Positions 46,030 to 55,301 of a stretch of 64,000 nt of DNA are shown here, piece after piece (the stretch's first letter is position 1; every line of letters begins with the position of its first letter). The stretch covers positions 434,001 through 498,000 of the forward strand of contig NC_020812.1 in the NCBI RefSeq assembly GCF_000348745.1, in the 5' to 3' direction. The translations under genes and the position numbers were made by a program. This DNA comes from Micavibrio aeruginosavorus EPB (GTDB lineage: Bacteria > Pseudomonadota > Alphaproteobacteria > Micavibrionales > Micavibrionaceae). The notes under the pieces were generated by a model that saw only the letters and a list, made by a program, of their open reading frames with translations, did no database searches and was not told the origin of the DNA.

Positions 46030-47661
46030 ATGACCGATACGCCAAACACCCAGAATGTTGATAACAATGACAACGCCCCACAGCCGCGCAAAGGCTGGAA
46101 GCAAAAAGGTCTGTCGATCGGGTTTAACATTGCGTCGGGTTTTGCCGTGGCAGCGATGCTGGCAAAGTTCGGTGTTGTCGGTGCGGTTTTAACGGCAGCG
46201 ATGCCGGTGGCGGCCCCCGCGATTGCGGTGACGGCGGCGACGATTGTCCTGACCGGGGTTTTGACGGGCCTGGGCACCAGCGCTTTGCGCTATGGCTATG
46301 ACCGGGTGACCACAGGCAAAGCCAGCATGACAACCATGGATGTTGTAAAACGCATGGGCTGGTCAATGATTGGTGGCGCGTTGTTCTTTGGTGCCAATGA
46401 ATTGATTGGCTCGTTCTTCGGTGCGCCGGACATGAGCGCATCCACACCGGACGCCGCACCGCAAGCCGCAGTGACGCCGGATGCGGCAACGGTTGAACCG
46501 GCCGCGGGCGACACCATCGTGACAACGGATGTTGAATGCGAAGATGCCGTGGCCAAGGCCGCAGAAGTTCTGGCGAAAGAAAATGATCTGACCCCGTGTG
46601 CGGACGAAGCGCTGCATCTGGCGCAGGCCGGTTCGGCGCAGGCAACCAAAGATTTGGGCCTGTTCTTCCTGAGCGGTTATGAAGGTGTTCCGGTTGATAC
46701 GGCCATGGCCGTTGATCTGTTGAAACAGGCCGCGACGGCTGGCAACGAACAAGCTATTCAGGATTTGGCCTATCTGGAATTCCATGGCAAGGCAGGTTTC
46801 GTCGCCAATCCGGGCGAAGCGCTGAAGGCCATGATGACGGTCGATACCGCAACTGCGCGTGAGTTCGTGGCCCAATGGACGGCCATGGGTATTGAGGTTC
46901 CAGCGGATACCGTTGCACCCGTGGTCGACGCCCCGGTTGTTGAGGCCCCAGTTGTTGAAACCCCGGTCGTTGATGCGCCGGTGGTGGACGCGCCTGTCGC
47001 GGATGTCCCGGCTGCTGACGCTGTTGCTCCGGACGCGCCGCAGACGGATGTTGCCGCGGCCGATGTTGACTGTGTTGATCCGGTGGCCAAGGCCGCTGTG
47101 ATTATGGCGGCGGAAACCGATTTGACGCCGTGTGCGGAAGAATCCCTGAAAATGGCCCAGGCCGGAAACGCCCAAGGCGTGAAGGATCTGGCGGCGTTCT
47201 TCCTGAACGGCACCGATGGCCTGCCGAAAGATCCGGCGCTGGGCGTTGAATTGCTGAAAGGCGCGGCGGAAGCCGGTAACGTTCAGGCACAGGTCGACCT
47301 GGCTTACCTGCAATATCATGGCCTGCATGGCGTTGAAGGGGGCAAGGATGCCGCTCTGGCCGCGATGCAAGACATCAAATCCGCCGCGGCCCGCGAATTT
47401 GTGTCCGCATGGACCGGACAAGCGGTAGAAGGCAGCGGCGACATGGTCTTGGACATTTCCGCCGACGCCAAAGGCAATATGGTGATTGATATTGATGCCG
47501 GGAATGAAAAGGTTCTGAGCCAGTCCTGCATATTCTCAATGGCCGCGAATGGCACGGGCACCGTGGATTGTGCGATCGAAACGAAAGCCGGTGTGAAAAC
47601 CATTCAGGCGATTATCGAAGATTGCGACAAAATGTTCCCGAGCCTGAAGCCGGCGTTCTAA
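46030..47661 (+). CDS. Sel1-like repeat protein with internal duplication and N-terminal membrane segment
   Basis: A 543-residue protein of unknown role. Residues 25-95 hold three hydrophobic stretches (including FNIASGFAVAAMLAKFGVVG and ALFFGANELIGSFFG) that should anchor it in the inner membrane. Then come two related helical units of about 115 residues, near 165-280 and 340-455: compare DLTPCADEALHLAQAGSAQ with DLTPCAEESLKMAQAGNAQ, and DLLKQAATAGNEQAIQDLAY with ELLKGAAEAGNVQAQVDLAY. They are Sel1-like helix pairs. The linker between them is a PVVDAP/PVVEAP tandem repeat. The C-terminal 85 residues form a beta-rich domain with two Cys (QSCIF, VDCAIE). Confidence 0.85.
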   Translation: MTDTPNTQNVDNNDNAPQPRKGWKQKGLSIGFNIASGFAVAAMLAKFGVVGAVLTAAMPVAAPAIAVTAATIVLTGVLTGLGTSALRYGYDRVTTGKASMTTMDVVKRMGWSMIGGALFFGANELIGSFFGAPDMSASTPDAAPQAAVTPDAATVEPAAGDTIVTTDVECEDAVAKAAEVLAKENDLTPCADEALHLAQAGSAQATKDLGLFFLSGYEGVPVDTAMAVDLLKQAATAGNEQAIQDLAYLEFHGKAGFVANPGEALKAMMTVDTATAREFVAQWTAMGIEVPADTVAPVVDAPVVEAPVVETPVVDAPVVDAPVADVPAADAVAPDAPQTDVAAADVDCVDPVAKAAVIMAAETDLTPCAEESLKMAQAGNAQGVKDLAAFFLNGTDGLPKDPALGVELLKGAAEAGNVQAQVDLAYLQYHGLHGVEGGKDAALAAMQDIKSAAAREFVSAWTGQAVEGSGDMVLDISADAKGNMVIDIDAGNEKVLSQSCIFSMAANGTGTVDCAIETKAGVKTIQAIIEDCDKMFPSLKPAF

Positions 47662-47682
47662 AGCGCGGTTGTAAACCCAATT

Positions 47683-47715
47683 AAAAACCCCGGTGCGAAC
47701 CGGGGTTTTTAATTT
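47683..47715. terminator. Intrinsic terminator after the Sel1-like gene
   Basis: AAAAACCCCGG at 47683-47693 pairs with CCGGGGTTTTT at 47700-47710, followed by AATTTTTATTT. The A-rich left side also allows use on the minus strand. Confidence 0.9.
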
Positions 47716-47738
47716 TTATTTCCCTGGAGTAAAGGTGG

Positions 47739-48491
47739 TTATTTGGGAGGTATAAAAGTTGAAGTATGGGCACCAGCCAACATTGAGAGAGTTCCGGCTA
47801 CGCCCCAATCCCTAGTCGTAAAGAGAACAGAGTAATTTGAAACAATAATAGCAATAGAGGCGAGATCAAGCTCTGATAATGTGTTTCCATGGGTTCGTTT
47901 GTTTCCCTTTAACACAGAAATTGGCTTCTTAATAGCCGAGATGATCCCCTGAGGGGGGAGTTTGGTAACTCCTTGTTCTTGGATGTGGGTAAGATTTTTA
48001 TTTTGTGCGCTTACAAGGGTCATAAATAAATCAACAATTTTTTTATCTAGTTGCAGTTCTTCAAAAAGAGTTTTCTCCATCTCATAAAAATTTTCCAATG
48101 TCATTGGGGTAGCTTTTCTCTGAAAGCTGTGGCTATGGCGTATGCCGAGGCGCTCTAAAAACTCGGCCCATTTATAATTAGCCGCTACTCGTCTTTTCTC
48201 TGATGTGGATCTGTTGTATAGGTATATATCGCGTAATCTCTTGTCGATATCTGAAGTCTGACGGGTTAGATTTTGTACTAGATAGCAGGCTTCTTGAAAT
48301 TTCTTTGTTTCGGCTAACGTTTGAAGAAGTTGTATTAATTTTTCCGCCTCATCGTCTGTAAGGGCGACTATATCTCTTGGTTTATTTGGTTGAGGGGCGG
48401 TCTGCTCCATGTTCTCCAGTATCAATTGTGCCACTAGATATAGCAGCTCTTTTTCTTTTTCGGTAAAAGCGGGTTTTGGTTTGTAAATCAT
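47739..48491 (-). CDS. AT-rich orphan protein
   Basis: A 250-residue soluble protein of no known family. Its DNA is visibly richer in A and T than the genes on either side, with codons such as AAA, ATA and TTA common, so it may have come from another genome. The first half is helical and charged (EKEKELLYLVAQLILENMEQ, DDEAEKLIQLLQTLAETKKF). The C-terminal part, LASIAIIVSNYSVLFTTRDW followed by GVAG, faintly recalls the last strand-helix of PIN-type nucleases, but the acidic residues do not make a convincing match. It stands alone on the minus strand between terminators and galE. Confidence 0.75.
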   Translation of the reverse strand: MIYKPKPAFTEKEKELLYLVAQLILENMEQTAPQPNKPRDIVALTDDEAEKLIQLLQTLAETKKFQEACYLVQNLTRQTSDIDKRLRDIYLYNRSTSEKRRVAANYKWAEFLERLGIRHSHSFQRKATPMTLENFYEMEKTLFEELQLDKKIVDLFMTLVSAQNKNLTHIQEQGVTKLPPQGIISAIKKPISVLKGNKRTHGNTLSELDLASIAIIVSNYSVLFTTRDWGVAGTLSMLAGAHTSTFIPPK

Positions 48492-48516
48492 GTGTTTTTC
48501 AGTATTGAGAGATTAA

Positions 48517-49536
48517 TTATTTCGTTCCGTGGCTTTGCAGGCTGGGGACCAGATCGGCGTAAAATGCGCTTTTGTGCCATGTGACCGCGCTGGAAATAAT
48601 GTCATTCAGGCTGGACGTGGCGGTCCACCCTAAAACCCGCTGGGCTTTGTTTGTTTGGGTCAACATCACGGGTACGTCGCCGGGGCGGCGCGGGGCGATG
48701 CGGACGTCGATGGTTTTATTCAGGTGTGTTTCAACCGCATCAATAATTTGTTTCACCGAATACCCATGCCCGGTGCCCAGATTGACGATGTCACTGGCTC
48801 CGCCATTCTGCATGTGATGCAGGGCGGCGATATGCGCATCGGCCAGATCGCAGACATGGATAAAGTCACGCAAGGCGGTGCCGTCCGGCGTATCATAATC
48901 ATTCCCGAACAGGGACAACGGCCCTTCGTAGCCCAAGCCAGACAAAATCACACGGGGCAACAGGTTGGTTTCCGGCCAATGCGCCTCGCCAATACCGATG
49001 CCGTCCGGGGCCGCGCCCGCCACGTTGAAATAGCGCAAAACGACGGAGCGTACGCCGCGGGAATCCAGGGCGCGCAAGGCGTTTTCCGCACGGATTTTGC
49101 TTTCGCCATAGGGGTTGGCGGGTTGCAACGGTGTGTCTTCGTTCACGTATCCATCGGCATGGGGCACGCCATAAACGGCGGCGGTGCTGGAAAATACGAA
49201 ATGGTTGATGCCGCAATCGGCGGCGGTGTCGAACAGGGTTTTGGCCCGGGCGGTGTTGTTGTCAAAAAATCGATCCGGTTCCCGCATGGATTGCGCCACA
49301 TCGGTCAGGGCGGCAAAATGCATCACCGCGCTGGGCTTATAATCGGTGCAGATTGTGCGGATTAAATCGGCATCGCCAATATCGCCCCGGACCAGATCGC
49401 CCCATTTCACGGCCCATTCATGCCCGGTGGACAGATTGTCCAGAACAACCGGCGTGTATCCGGCGTCATGCAAACGCCAGCATACATGTGATCCGATATA
49501 TCCGGCACCGCCGGTGACGAGAATGGTTTTATTCAT
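48517..49536 (-). CDS. galE: UDP-glucose 4-epimerase
   Basis: Interconverts UDP-glucose and UDP-galactose with tightly bound NAD+. At 339 residues it has normal length. It has TGGAGYIGSHVCWRLHDAGY for NAD binding, FSSTAAVYG with the active-site Ser/Thr, PYGESK (Tyr-x-x-x-Lys), VLRYFNVAGAAPDG, and LRDFIHVCDLADAHI. It overlaps the glycosyltransferase gene upstream by 8 bases, so both are one operon, probably to supply and use UDP-galactose in surface glycans. Confidence 0.97.
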   Translation of the reverse strand: MNKTILVTGGAGYIGSHVCWRLHDAGYTPVVLDNLSTGHEWAVKWGDLVRGDIGDADLIRTICTDYKPSAVMHFAALTDVAQSMREPDRFFDNNTARAKTLFDTAADCGINHFVFSSTAAVYGVPHADGYVNEDTPLQPANPYGESKIRAENALRALDSRGVRSVVLRYFNVAGAAPDGIGIGEAHWPETNLLPRVILSGLGYEGPLSLFGNDYDTPDGTALRDFIHVCDLADAHIAALHHMQNGGASDIVNLGTGHGYSVKQIIDAVETHLNKTIDVRIAPRRPGDVPVMLTQTNKAQRVLGWTATSSLNDIISSAVTWHKSAFYADLVPSLQSHGTK

Positions 49537-50671
49537 GTGCCTGTGTTCCGATCAGGGATGTGTAAACATCATACATGGCTTGCGTCACATGGGTGGACGA
49601 AAATTTTTCGGCGATCAATGCGCGGCTGGCCAGCCCCATGCGGGTGGTTTTATCGGCGTCATTGGCAAAGGCCTGAATGGCCTCGGCCAAGGCGTGCGGG
49701 TTTTGTTCGGGGATCAGAATGGCGTTCACGCCATCCTTGGCCACTTCACGGCATCCGGGTACGTCGGTGGCGATCATCGGGCGGGCACAGGCGCCAGCCT
49801 CCAGCAGGGATACGGGCAGGCCTTCGCCGCCAATGGTGGGTTGCAGGGCCAGATGCGCCTGCGGCCACAGGGCGGCCATATCGCTTTGGTAGCCGCGATA
49901 AATAACGTTCGGGTTGGACGCGGCCCAGTCGGTCAGGCGCTGTGCATCCCATGATTCCGGATTGCCCGGGTCCGGCGTGCCGCAGAGCCAGAGTTTGATT
50001 TGCGGCGCAGTATCCTTCAAAATCGCAAACGCATCATGGATGGTCTGCAATCCCTTCATCGCAATCATGCGGCCCGCAAACATGCAAATGAAGGGCGGGG
50101 TGGCTGGCATGGGGGCGGCTTGGTACCGGTCAATATTCACGCCCGATCCGGGAATGATGGTGGTGCGTGTCGGCACGGCCATGCGATCGCGGATCATCCG
50201 GTTTGCGTCGTCACTGTTTTCAAACAGGGTCCAGACCGTGTCGTGCTTCACAACGGCGCGCAGTAACGGGAAGATCAGTGGGCGCAAAACGCGGGTTAAG
50301 GGGATATCGGCATAAAACAAAGTGCCCAGCCCGACATAACCATTCACAATGCGCGGCACACGCGCCAGCCACGCGGCCAGCGACCCGAATAAAATCGGCT
50401 TCAATGCGATGTGGTGAACAATGTCCGGGTGTTCGCGACGGTAAATCCGGGCCAGCGCGATAATATTGCCGATGGCGGTGAACGGGTTTTTGCTTTTGCG
50501 GCTGAAGGGAAAGGGAATAACGCGCACGCCTTCGGCTTCGATCCGGTCCCGGTGTTGGTCTACGCGGGTGATCAGCGTGACGTCAAAACCGGCCCGCACC
50601 GCCGCCCGCATGGTGGGCAGGCGATGGATGTAAAAAAACCAGTCTTCGGTCACAACGTAAATCAGTTTCAT
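49529..50671 (-). CDS. Glycosyltransferase family 4
   Basis: A 380-residue GT-B enzyme. The N-terminal half has YVVTEDWFFYIHRLPTMRAA, HPDIVHHIALKPILFG and GYVGLGTLFY; the C-terminal half has the conserved IPGSGVNIDRY, FICMFAGRMIAMKGLQTIHD, and GGEGLPVSLLEAGACARPMI which contacts the nucleotide sugar. The N-terminal pattern resembles the WbpH/WcaL-like and PelF-distant enzymes that act on undecaprenyl-linked glycans. Its stop overlaps the galE start. The MFS gene starts far upstream with its own promoter presumably in the gap 50672-50733. Confidence 0.92.
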   Translation of the reverse strand: MKLIYVVTEDWFFYIHRLPTMRAAVRAGFDVTLITRVDQHRDRIEAEGVRVIPFPFSRKSKNPFTAIGNIIALARIYRREHPDIVHHIALKPILFGSLAAWLARVPRIVNGYVGLGTLFYADIPLTRVLRPLIFPLLRAVVKHDTVWTLFENSDDANRMIRDRMAVPTRTTIIPGSGVNIDRYQAAPMPATPPFICMFAGRMIAMKGLQTIHDAFAILKDTAPQIKLWLCGTPDPGNPESWDAQRLTDWAASNPNVIYRGYQSDMAALWPQAHLALQPTIGGEGLPVSLLEAGACARPMIATDVPGCREVAKDGVNAILIPEQNPHALAEAIQAFANDADKTTRMGLASRALIAEKFSSTHVTQAMYDVYTSLIGTQAHE

Positions 50672-50733
50672 GCCGCCATCCTCTTACGGGAAAGCGTAGG
50701 GCAGGGCAAGGTTGGCGCTTTTTCTTGTCATAA

Positions 50734-51975
50734 TTATTGTTGATTGTCGTCCGGTTTCCGCCGTGGGAATAACAACCCGGTCAGGATGGTGGACTGCCGT
50801 GGCATGGGGACCAGCTTTTGCTGTTCATCCAGCGGGACGGGCGCACGCATGCGCATGCGGTGCAGGACAAAGACGGCCAGGGCCGCAAAGGTCACGGCGA
50901 TAAAGGCGAAGAACGCATGGGGGCCAAACATATCCATCAATGCCGCGGCGACGGTGGGGCCCAGACACGCGCCAATGCCGTTATAGATCAGCATGCTGGC
51001 GCTGGCCGATACAAATTGGTCGGGGCGCAAATGGTCGTTGGTGTGCGTGATCGCCAACCCATAAAGCGGCATCGCCATCCCGCCATACAGAATAACGGCC
51101 AGGATGCCGGGAAACTGCGCCGGGTTGCCAATGGCGCAGAGCGCGGCCATGGTTGCCCCGACGCACGATGTCGCCAAAATCATTTTCCGGTGATCGAACC
51201 GGTCCGACAACCATCCCATGGGCAATTGCGAAATCATTCCGCCCAAAATGATGCTGGCGATAAACAAACCAATCTGATGGGCTTGCAATCCGGTCTGCGC
51301 GGCATAAACGGGACCAATCCCAAGCGCAACAGCCCCCAGAACCCCGGCGCATGCGGTCGCGACAACACCAAGCGGAGAGGCGCGAAACAATGCGCGCAAA
51401 CCCAACCGTGTCGGGGCCGCGAAATTCGGGGCCGATCGCGGGATTAACGCAATCGGCAACAACGCCAGCGAAATCAGGATTGCAATAATGACGAACAATT
51501 CCATTTGTTGCGGGTCGGCCACGGGCAATAACAATTGCCCGGCGGCCAAACCGCCATGGGACAGCATCATATAAATGCTCAAAATTCGTCCCCGCGTTCC
51601 CGATTGCGCCAGATCGTTCAGCCAGCTTTCGACAACAACATACAATCCCGCAAAGCTCAGGCCACTGAAAATCCGGATAATGCCCCAGGCCAGCGGATGG
51701 ACAAAAATCCCGTGCAGCAGGATACAGATGGACGCCATCGCGGCCAGTGCGGCAAAAACACGAATATGCCCGACCCGGGCCAGCAATTTCGGTGTGGTCA
51801 GCGACCCCAACAAATATCCGCCAAAATAACACGACATGATCAGGCCGATCACCGTCGTGTCATAATTTTCAAGCGTCGCGCGCAGGCCCAGCAACGTTCC
51901 CTGCAGTCCGTTGCCAATCATCAATAATGCAAAACCAAGGAAGAGGGGCCACGATTGGGCCATTACGCTTTTCAT
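50734..51975 (-). CDS. MFS transporter (YcaD-like)
   Basis: A 413-residue inner-membrane carrier with about twelve hydrophobic segments. The pattern GLIMSCYFGGYLLGSLTTPK near helix 2, RGRILSIYMMLSHGGLAAGQ in the first half and GLFIASIILGGMISQLPMGW followed by LSDRFDHRK in the second half match YcaD-type transporters. The substrate is not known. The stop of the TPR-sulfotransferase lies directly before its start on the minus strand (no gap), which suggests translational coupling. The C-terminus is a basic, Gln-rich cytoplasmic tail. Confidence 0.92.
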   Translation of the reverse strand: MKSVMAQSWPLFLGFALLMIGNGLQGTLLGLRATLENYDTTVIGLIMSCYFGGYLLGSLTTPKLLARVGHIRVFAALAAMASICILLHGIFVHPLAWGIIRIFSGLSFAGLYVVVESWLNDLAQSGTRGRILSIYMMLSHGGLAAGQLLLPVADPQQMELFVIIAILISLALLPIALIPRSAPNFAAPTRLGLRALFRASPLGVVATACAGVLGAVALGIGPVYAAQTGLQAHQIGLFIASIILGGMISQLPMGWLSDRFDHRKMILATSCVGATMAALCAIGNPAQFPGILAVILYGGMAMPLYGLAITHTNDHLRPDQFVSASASMLIYNGIGACLGPTVAAALMDMFGPHAFFAFIAVTFAALAVFVLHRMRMRAPVPLDEQQKLVPMPRQSTILTGLLFPRRKPDDNQQ

Positions 51976-54327
51976 TTACGGGAACACGCGACGGATCAGG
52001 GGGTGAATATGGGACTCGTATTTCCGCCAGCTTTGGATGGCGGTTTTGTAAACGGGCTTGATTACCTGCGCCTTGCTGGCGGTAATCACGGCGCGTTTAT
52101 GTTCGTGTGGCTTCAGGCACGCATCATTCCACGGCAAGCCGATATAATCGATCAGCTTGCGGGCCTGGGCCTCCAGATCATTGACCGTATCTTCGTAATC
52201 AATCTCGATAAACGCATCCGGAATGGTGTCGCGCCAATGCTGCATCATGCGTTCATACGCCTGATAATATTGGCCCAGCTCGTCCAGATCGTAACTCCAA
52301 TACTGCCCGCGCGCGAAAAGCTGTTTGTAACAGGACAGGCCCGTGTCGATGGGGTCACGGCGGCAATGGATGATTTTGGCGTTGGGCAGGGCGGCGGCAA
52401 TCATGCCGATGCGCGAAAAATTGCCCGGCATTTTGTCGGTAATGCGTTTGGCCGCACCGGTTTTATCCAGCTTGCGAATGCGGTCGATATAGGTGCGGCC
52501 AATATCGGCGGCATTGTCCGGCGTTACGCGCCCGCCGAACAATTGTTCGCATACGGTAAAATCATGCAATTCACCGGCACCATAAACATCGGGGTGGGAT
52601 GATAAGATTTGTTCGGTCAGCGTTGTGCCCGATCGCGGCATGCCGACGATGAAAACGGGGATGTCGCTGTCATGGCCACGGTTTTTGGCAATCGCCGGCG
52701 CTGCAAACCGGGCAATGTCGTCCAGTTGTTTGCAGGCATCGTCGATATCAAAGAAAATTGTTTTGCGTTTGGTGTCGTTGCCCCGGCGCAGATAATCAAA
52801 GGCCCTGTCGTAGTCCTTTAAATCTTCGTAAGCTTTGTACAGGGCGAAATACAGGCTGATTTCCTGTTGCTGACCGAATTGCTTGATGCGCGGTTCCAGC
52901 GCATGCATGGCGATCAAATCCGCATCATCCGCGGATTCGAATTTCTTTAATTTTACCAAGGTCAGATACGGTCCCGGAATGTCGGGTGCCATGGCAATCG
53001 CGCGGCGTATATAATCGAGCGCTTCGCTCTCGTTGCCCAATGACAAAGCAATTTCCGCCTGCATGGCGATGCCGTGGGCGAAATCGGGTTTGAGTGCGAG
53101 CGCGTGATCAACATTCGTGCGCACGGCATCCAGATCGTTTTTGATAAACAAAATTCCGGCCTTGCGGTAATACGGGTCCGGCATTTCGGGGCTGAGGGCA
53201 ATGGCGCGGTCGATGGATGATAACGCATCATCAATCCGCCCGGCGCGTTCCTGGGCGGCGGCCAGCTTCATATAAACCCGCGTTGAATCCGGGTTTAAAC
53301 GTAATGCTTCGTTCAGGGCCAGTTCCGCTTCATCAAACCGTTCGGCCATCAACATGACATCGCCAAAATCCACCTGTGCTTCGGCGGAATCCGGTTTTAA
53401 TGACACGGCGCGGCGGGCGGCATCTTCGGCTTCGCGCAGGCGGCCCAGTTCGCGCAGGGCCAGGCTCATACTGCTCCACGCTTCGACGTAAGTGGGGTCG
53501 AACGTCACGGCATATTTTGCGGACACAGCCGCATCGGCCAGTTTCATCTGGTCGATCAGCGCGATGGCCAGATTGTGGTGGGCCACGGCGTAATCGGGTT
53601 TGATGGCGGTGGCGCGGCGGTAATATTCCTCGGCCTCAACGGACCGCCCCAGATCGCGCACGGCGTTGCCCAGATTGCACCAGCCTTGCGCATTGTTTTC
53701 ATCCAGCGCAACCGCCTTGCGGCAGGATTCTTCGGCATCGTGCAATCGGCCCAGATCGCGGTGGGCGTTGCCAATATTGCTCCATGCATTTGAAAAGGAT
53801 GGATTGATGCGCAGGGCATTTTGCCAGGCCGCAATCGCCTCTTCGGCACGACTTTGTTCAACCAGCGCATTGCCAAGATTCAAATAGGCATCGGCAAAGT
53901 CCGAGCGCAGGGCAATGGCGCGGCGCGCGGCATCTTCGGCCTCGGCATAGCGTTTTAAAATCCACAGCGTGTTGGCGCGGTTGCTGTGGACATCGGGATA
54001 ATCAGGGTTCAGGGTGATGGACCGGTCATATTCGGCCAGTGCCGCATCATACTGTCCCGCTTCCGACAGCATGATGCCGTGGTGGTTGGCGATTTCGCAA
54101 TCGTCCGGGGCCTGTGTGGCCGCTTCACGCAGGCTGTGGACCGCGTCCTGCAATTGCCCGCGGTGATAACAGGTCAGGCCCAGCATGTGACGAGCCGGGT
54201 AGTAGTCCGGCATATTGGACAGAATGTCACGGAACGTGCGGTCGGCCACCATCAGGTTGCCCGCCTGCAAATGCTGGACGCCGATATCAAAGGCTTCGTT
54301 GATGGTGACGGTGCGTGGCGCGCTCAT
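51976..54327 (-). CDS. TPR-repeat sulfotransferase fusion protein
   Basis: A 783-residue protein. Residues 20-480 are about thirteen consecutive TPR units with the usual W/L-G-A-Y-A-P spacing (for example AYLNLGNALVEQSRAEEAIA and AWSNIGNAHRDLGRLHDAEE). Residues 535-783 form a sulfotransferase: VFIVGMPRSGTTLTEQIL near residue 560 is the PAPS 5'-phosphosulfate loop, KIIHCRRDPIDTGLSCYKQL is the 3'-phosphate region, and TDKMPGNFSRIG lies between. No signal peptide or membrane segment appears. The acceptor may be a protein or glycan handled by the TPR part; this is inference. It precedes the MFS gene with no gap. Confidence 0.92.
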   Translation of the reverse strand: MSAPRTVTINEAFDIGVQHLQAGNLMVADRTFRDILSNMPDYYPARHMLGLTCYHRGQLQDAVHSLREAATQAPDDCEIANHHGIMLSEAGQYDAALAEYDRSITLNPDYPDVHSNRANTLWILKRYAEAEDAARRAIALRSDFADAYLNLGNALVEQSRAEEAIAAWQNALRINPSFSNAWSNIGNAHRDLGRLHDAEESCRKAVALDENNAQGWCNLGNAVRDLGRSVEAEEYYRRATAIKPDYAVAHHNLAIALIDQMKLADAAVSAKYAVTFDPTYVEAWSSMSLALRELGRLREAEDAARRAVSLKPDSAEAQVDFGDVMLMAERFDEAELALNEALRLNPDSTRVYMKLAAAQERAGRIDDALSSIDRAIALSPEMPDPYYRKAGILFIKNDLDAVRTNVDHALALKPDFAHGIAMQAEIALSLGNESEALDYIRRAIAMAPDIPGPYLTLVKLKKFESADDADLIAMHALEPRIKQFGQQQEISLYFALYKAYEDLKDYDRAFDYLRRGNDTKRKTIFFDIDDACKQLDDIARFAAPAIAKNRGHDSDIPVFIVGMPRSGTTLTEQILSSHPDVYGAGELHDFTVCEQLFGGRVTPDNAADIGRTYIDRIRKLDKTGAAKRITDKMPGNFSRIGMIAAALPNAKIIHCRRDPIDTGLSCYKQLFARGQYWSYDLDELGQYYQAYERMMQHWRDTIPDAFIEIDYEDTVNDLEAQARKLIDYIGLPWNDACLKPHEHKRAVITASKAQVIKPVYKTAIQSWRKYESHIHPLIRRVFP

Positions 54328-54660
54328 GGGCTTAAATTACATAATGTAAAATTGATCTTATTGTTCAGGGCTCCTCCACCTCTATCACGCTATGAATGGA
54401 GCGGGCCAGAGGATGCGTGTGTTGCAATCTAAAAAAACCCCTGTATTATGAAATTTCACTTAAATGACTCTTCAGGCGAATCAGGCACACTGCTGTGTAT
54501 CGAATCGGGGAGTCGGTTTGGCCGTATGTTGCCGCTCGCTTTCTGTGTGTAAAAAATTTCTCGCGTACATTTTCTTGATTATTGATTGAACCCGCATTCG
54601 CATGGTTGTGATGATCCGTGGCGAATGACAACAAAAAGAATGATTTGAAGGAACCATGCC
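54328..54660 (+). promoter_or_regulatory. Control region upstream of the DUF4402 fibre locus
   Basis: A 333-base gap, divergent from the TPR-sulfotransferase gene. It includes a candidate promoter TTGCAA (54422-54427), 16-base spacer, TATTAT (54444-54449), giving a leader of about 200 bases. The leader has no clear hairpin. GAAGGA stands just before the ATG at 54661. No gene is supported here. Confidence 0.4.
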
Positions 54661-55185
54661 ATGAAAATGATGAAAATTCTGATGCTGGGTGCTGCGGTCG
54701 CTGTGATCGGCTCTGGTGTCGTGATGCAGAAGGCTGATGCGGCAACCGACGCATTGGATGTGGAAGCACGGATTTTGAATGCTGTGACCATCAACTGCAC
54801 GGATACGCTTAACTTTGGTTATCTGGCCGTTGGCGAAGCGGGCACGGTGACCATTGATACCGCCGATGGTCGCACATCGGGTAACGCCAACTTGATCATT
54901 CCCGGCGGGACGATCCAATCCGGTAGCTGTGATGTGACGGGCGACAACACGGTCGTCATGGAAATCACCGGTACACCGGGGACGATTACAGACGGAACGG
55001 ATACGCTGACCGTTAACAACTTTACCTTTGATGATCCCGTCGGTGCGCCGGGCGCTGGCCCATATGCGACAACGGGAACGGGCGCGGCTGTGGCTATCAC
55101 CATTGGTGCCGATCTGGTTGTCGCTGGAACCGAAGCTGCTGGTTCCTACACCGGTACTGTCGATATCACGGCAGATTATCAGTAA
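54661..55185 (+). CDS. DUF4402/spore-coat-U-like fibre subunit 1
   Basis: A 174-residue secreted protein. The signal peptide MKMMKILMLGAAVAVIGSGV ends near ADA|ATDA (residue 27). The mature part is almost all beta: VEARILNAVTINCTDTLNFG, one disulfide-like Cys pair (INCTD, SGSCDV), and the typical DUF4402 end SYTGTVDITADYQ. Subunits of this type are exported and polymerised by chaperone-usher systems, and the aromatic-ending C-terminal strand is the expected chaperone contact. It opens a locus with a second subunit, a chaperone and an usher in the same direction. Confidence 0.88.
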   Translation: MKMMKILMLGAAVAVIGSGVVMQKADAATDALDVEARILNAVTINCTDTLNFGYLAVGEAGTVTIDTADGRTSGNANLIIPGGTIQSGSCDVTGDNTVVMEITGTPGTITDGTDTLTVNNFTFDDPVGAPGAGPYATTGTGAAVAITIGADLVVAGTEAAGSYTGTVDITADYQ

Positions 55186-55301
55186 ACTATTATACTCTTG
55201 CGTCTTAACGCGGGTTCTTGGATCATGAAAGCCGGGGGTTGTGAGACCTCCGGCTGATCCTCTCAAAGAATAATCATAAAAACGAAAAGGCGATCGCTTC
55301 T

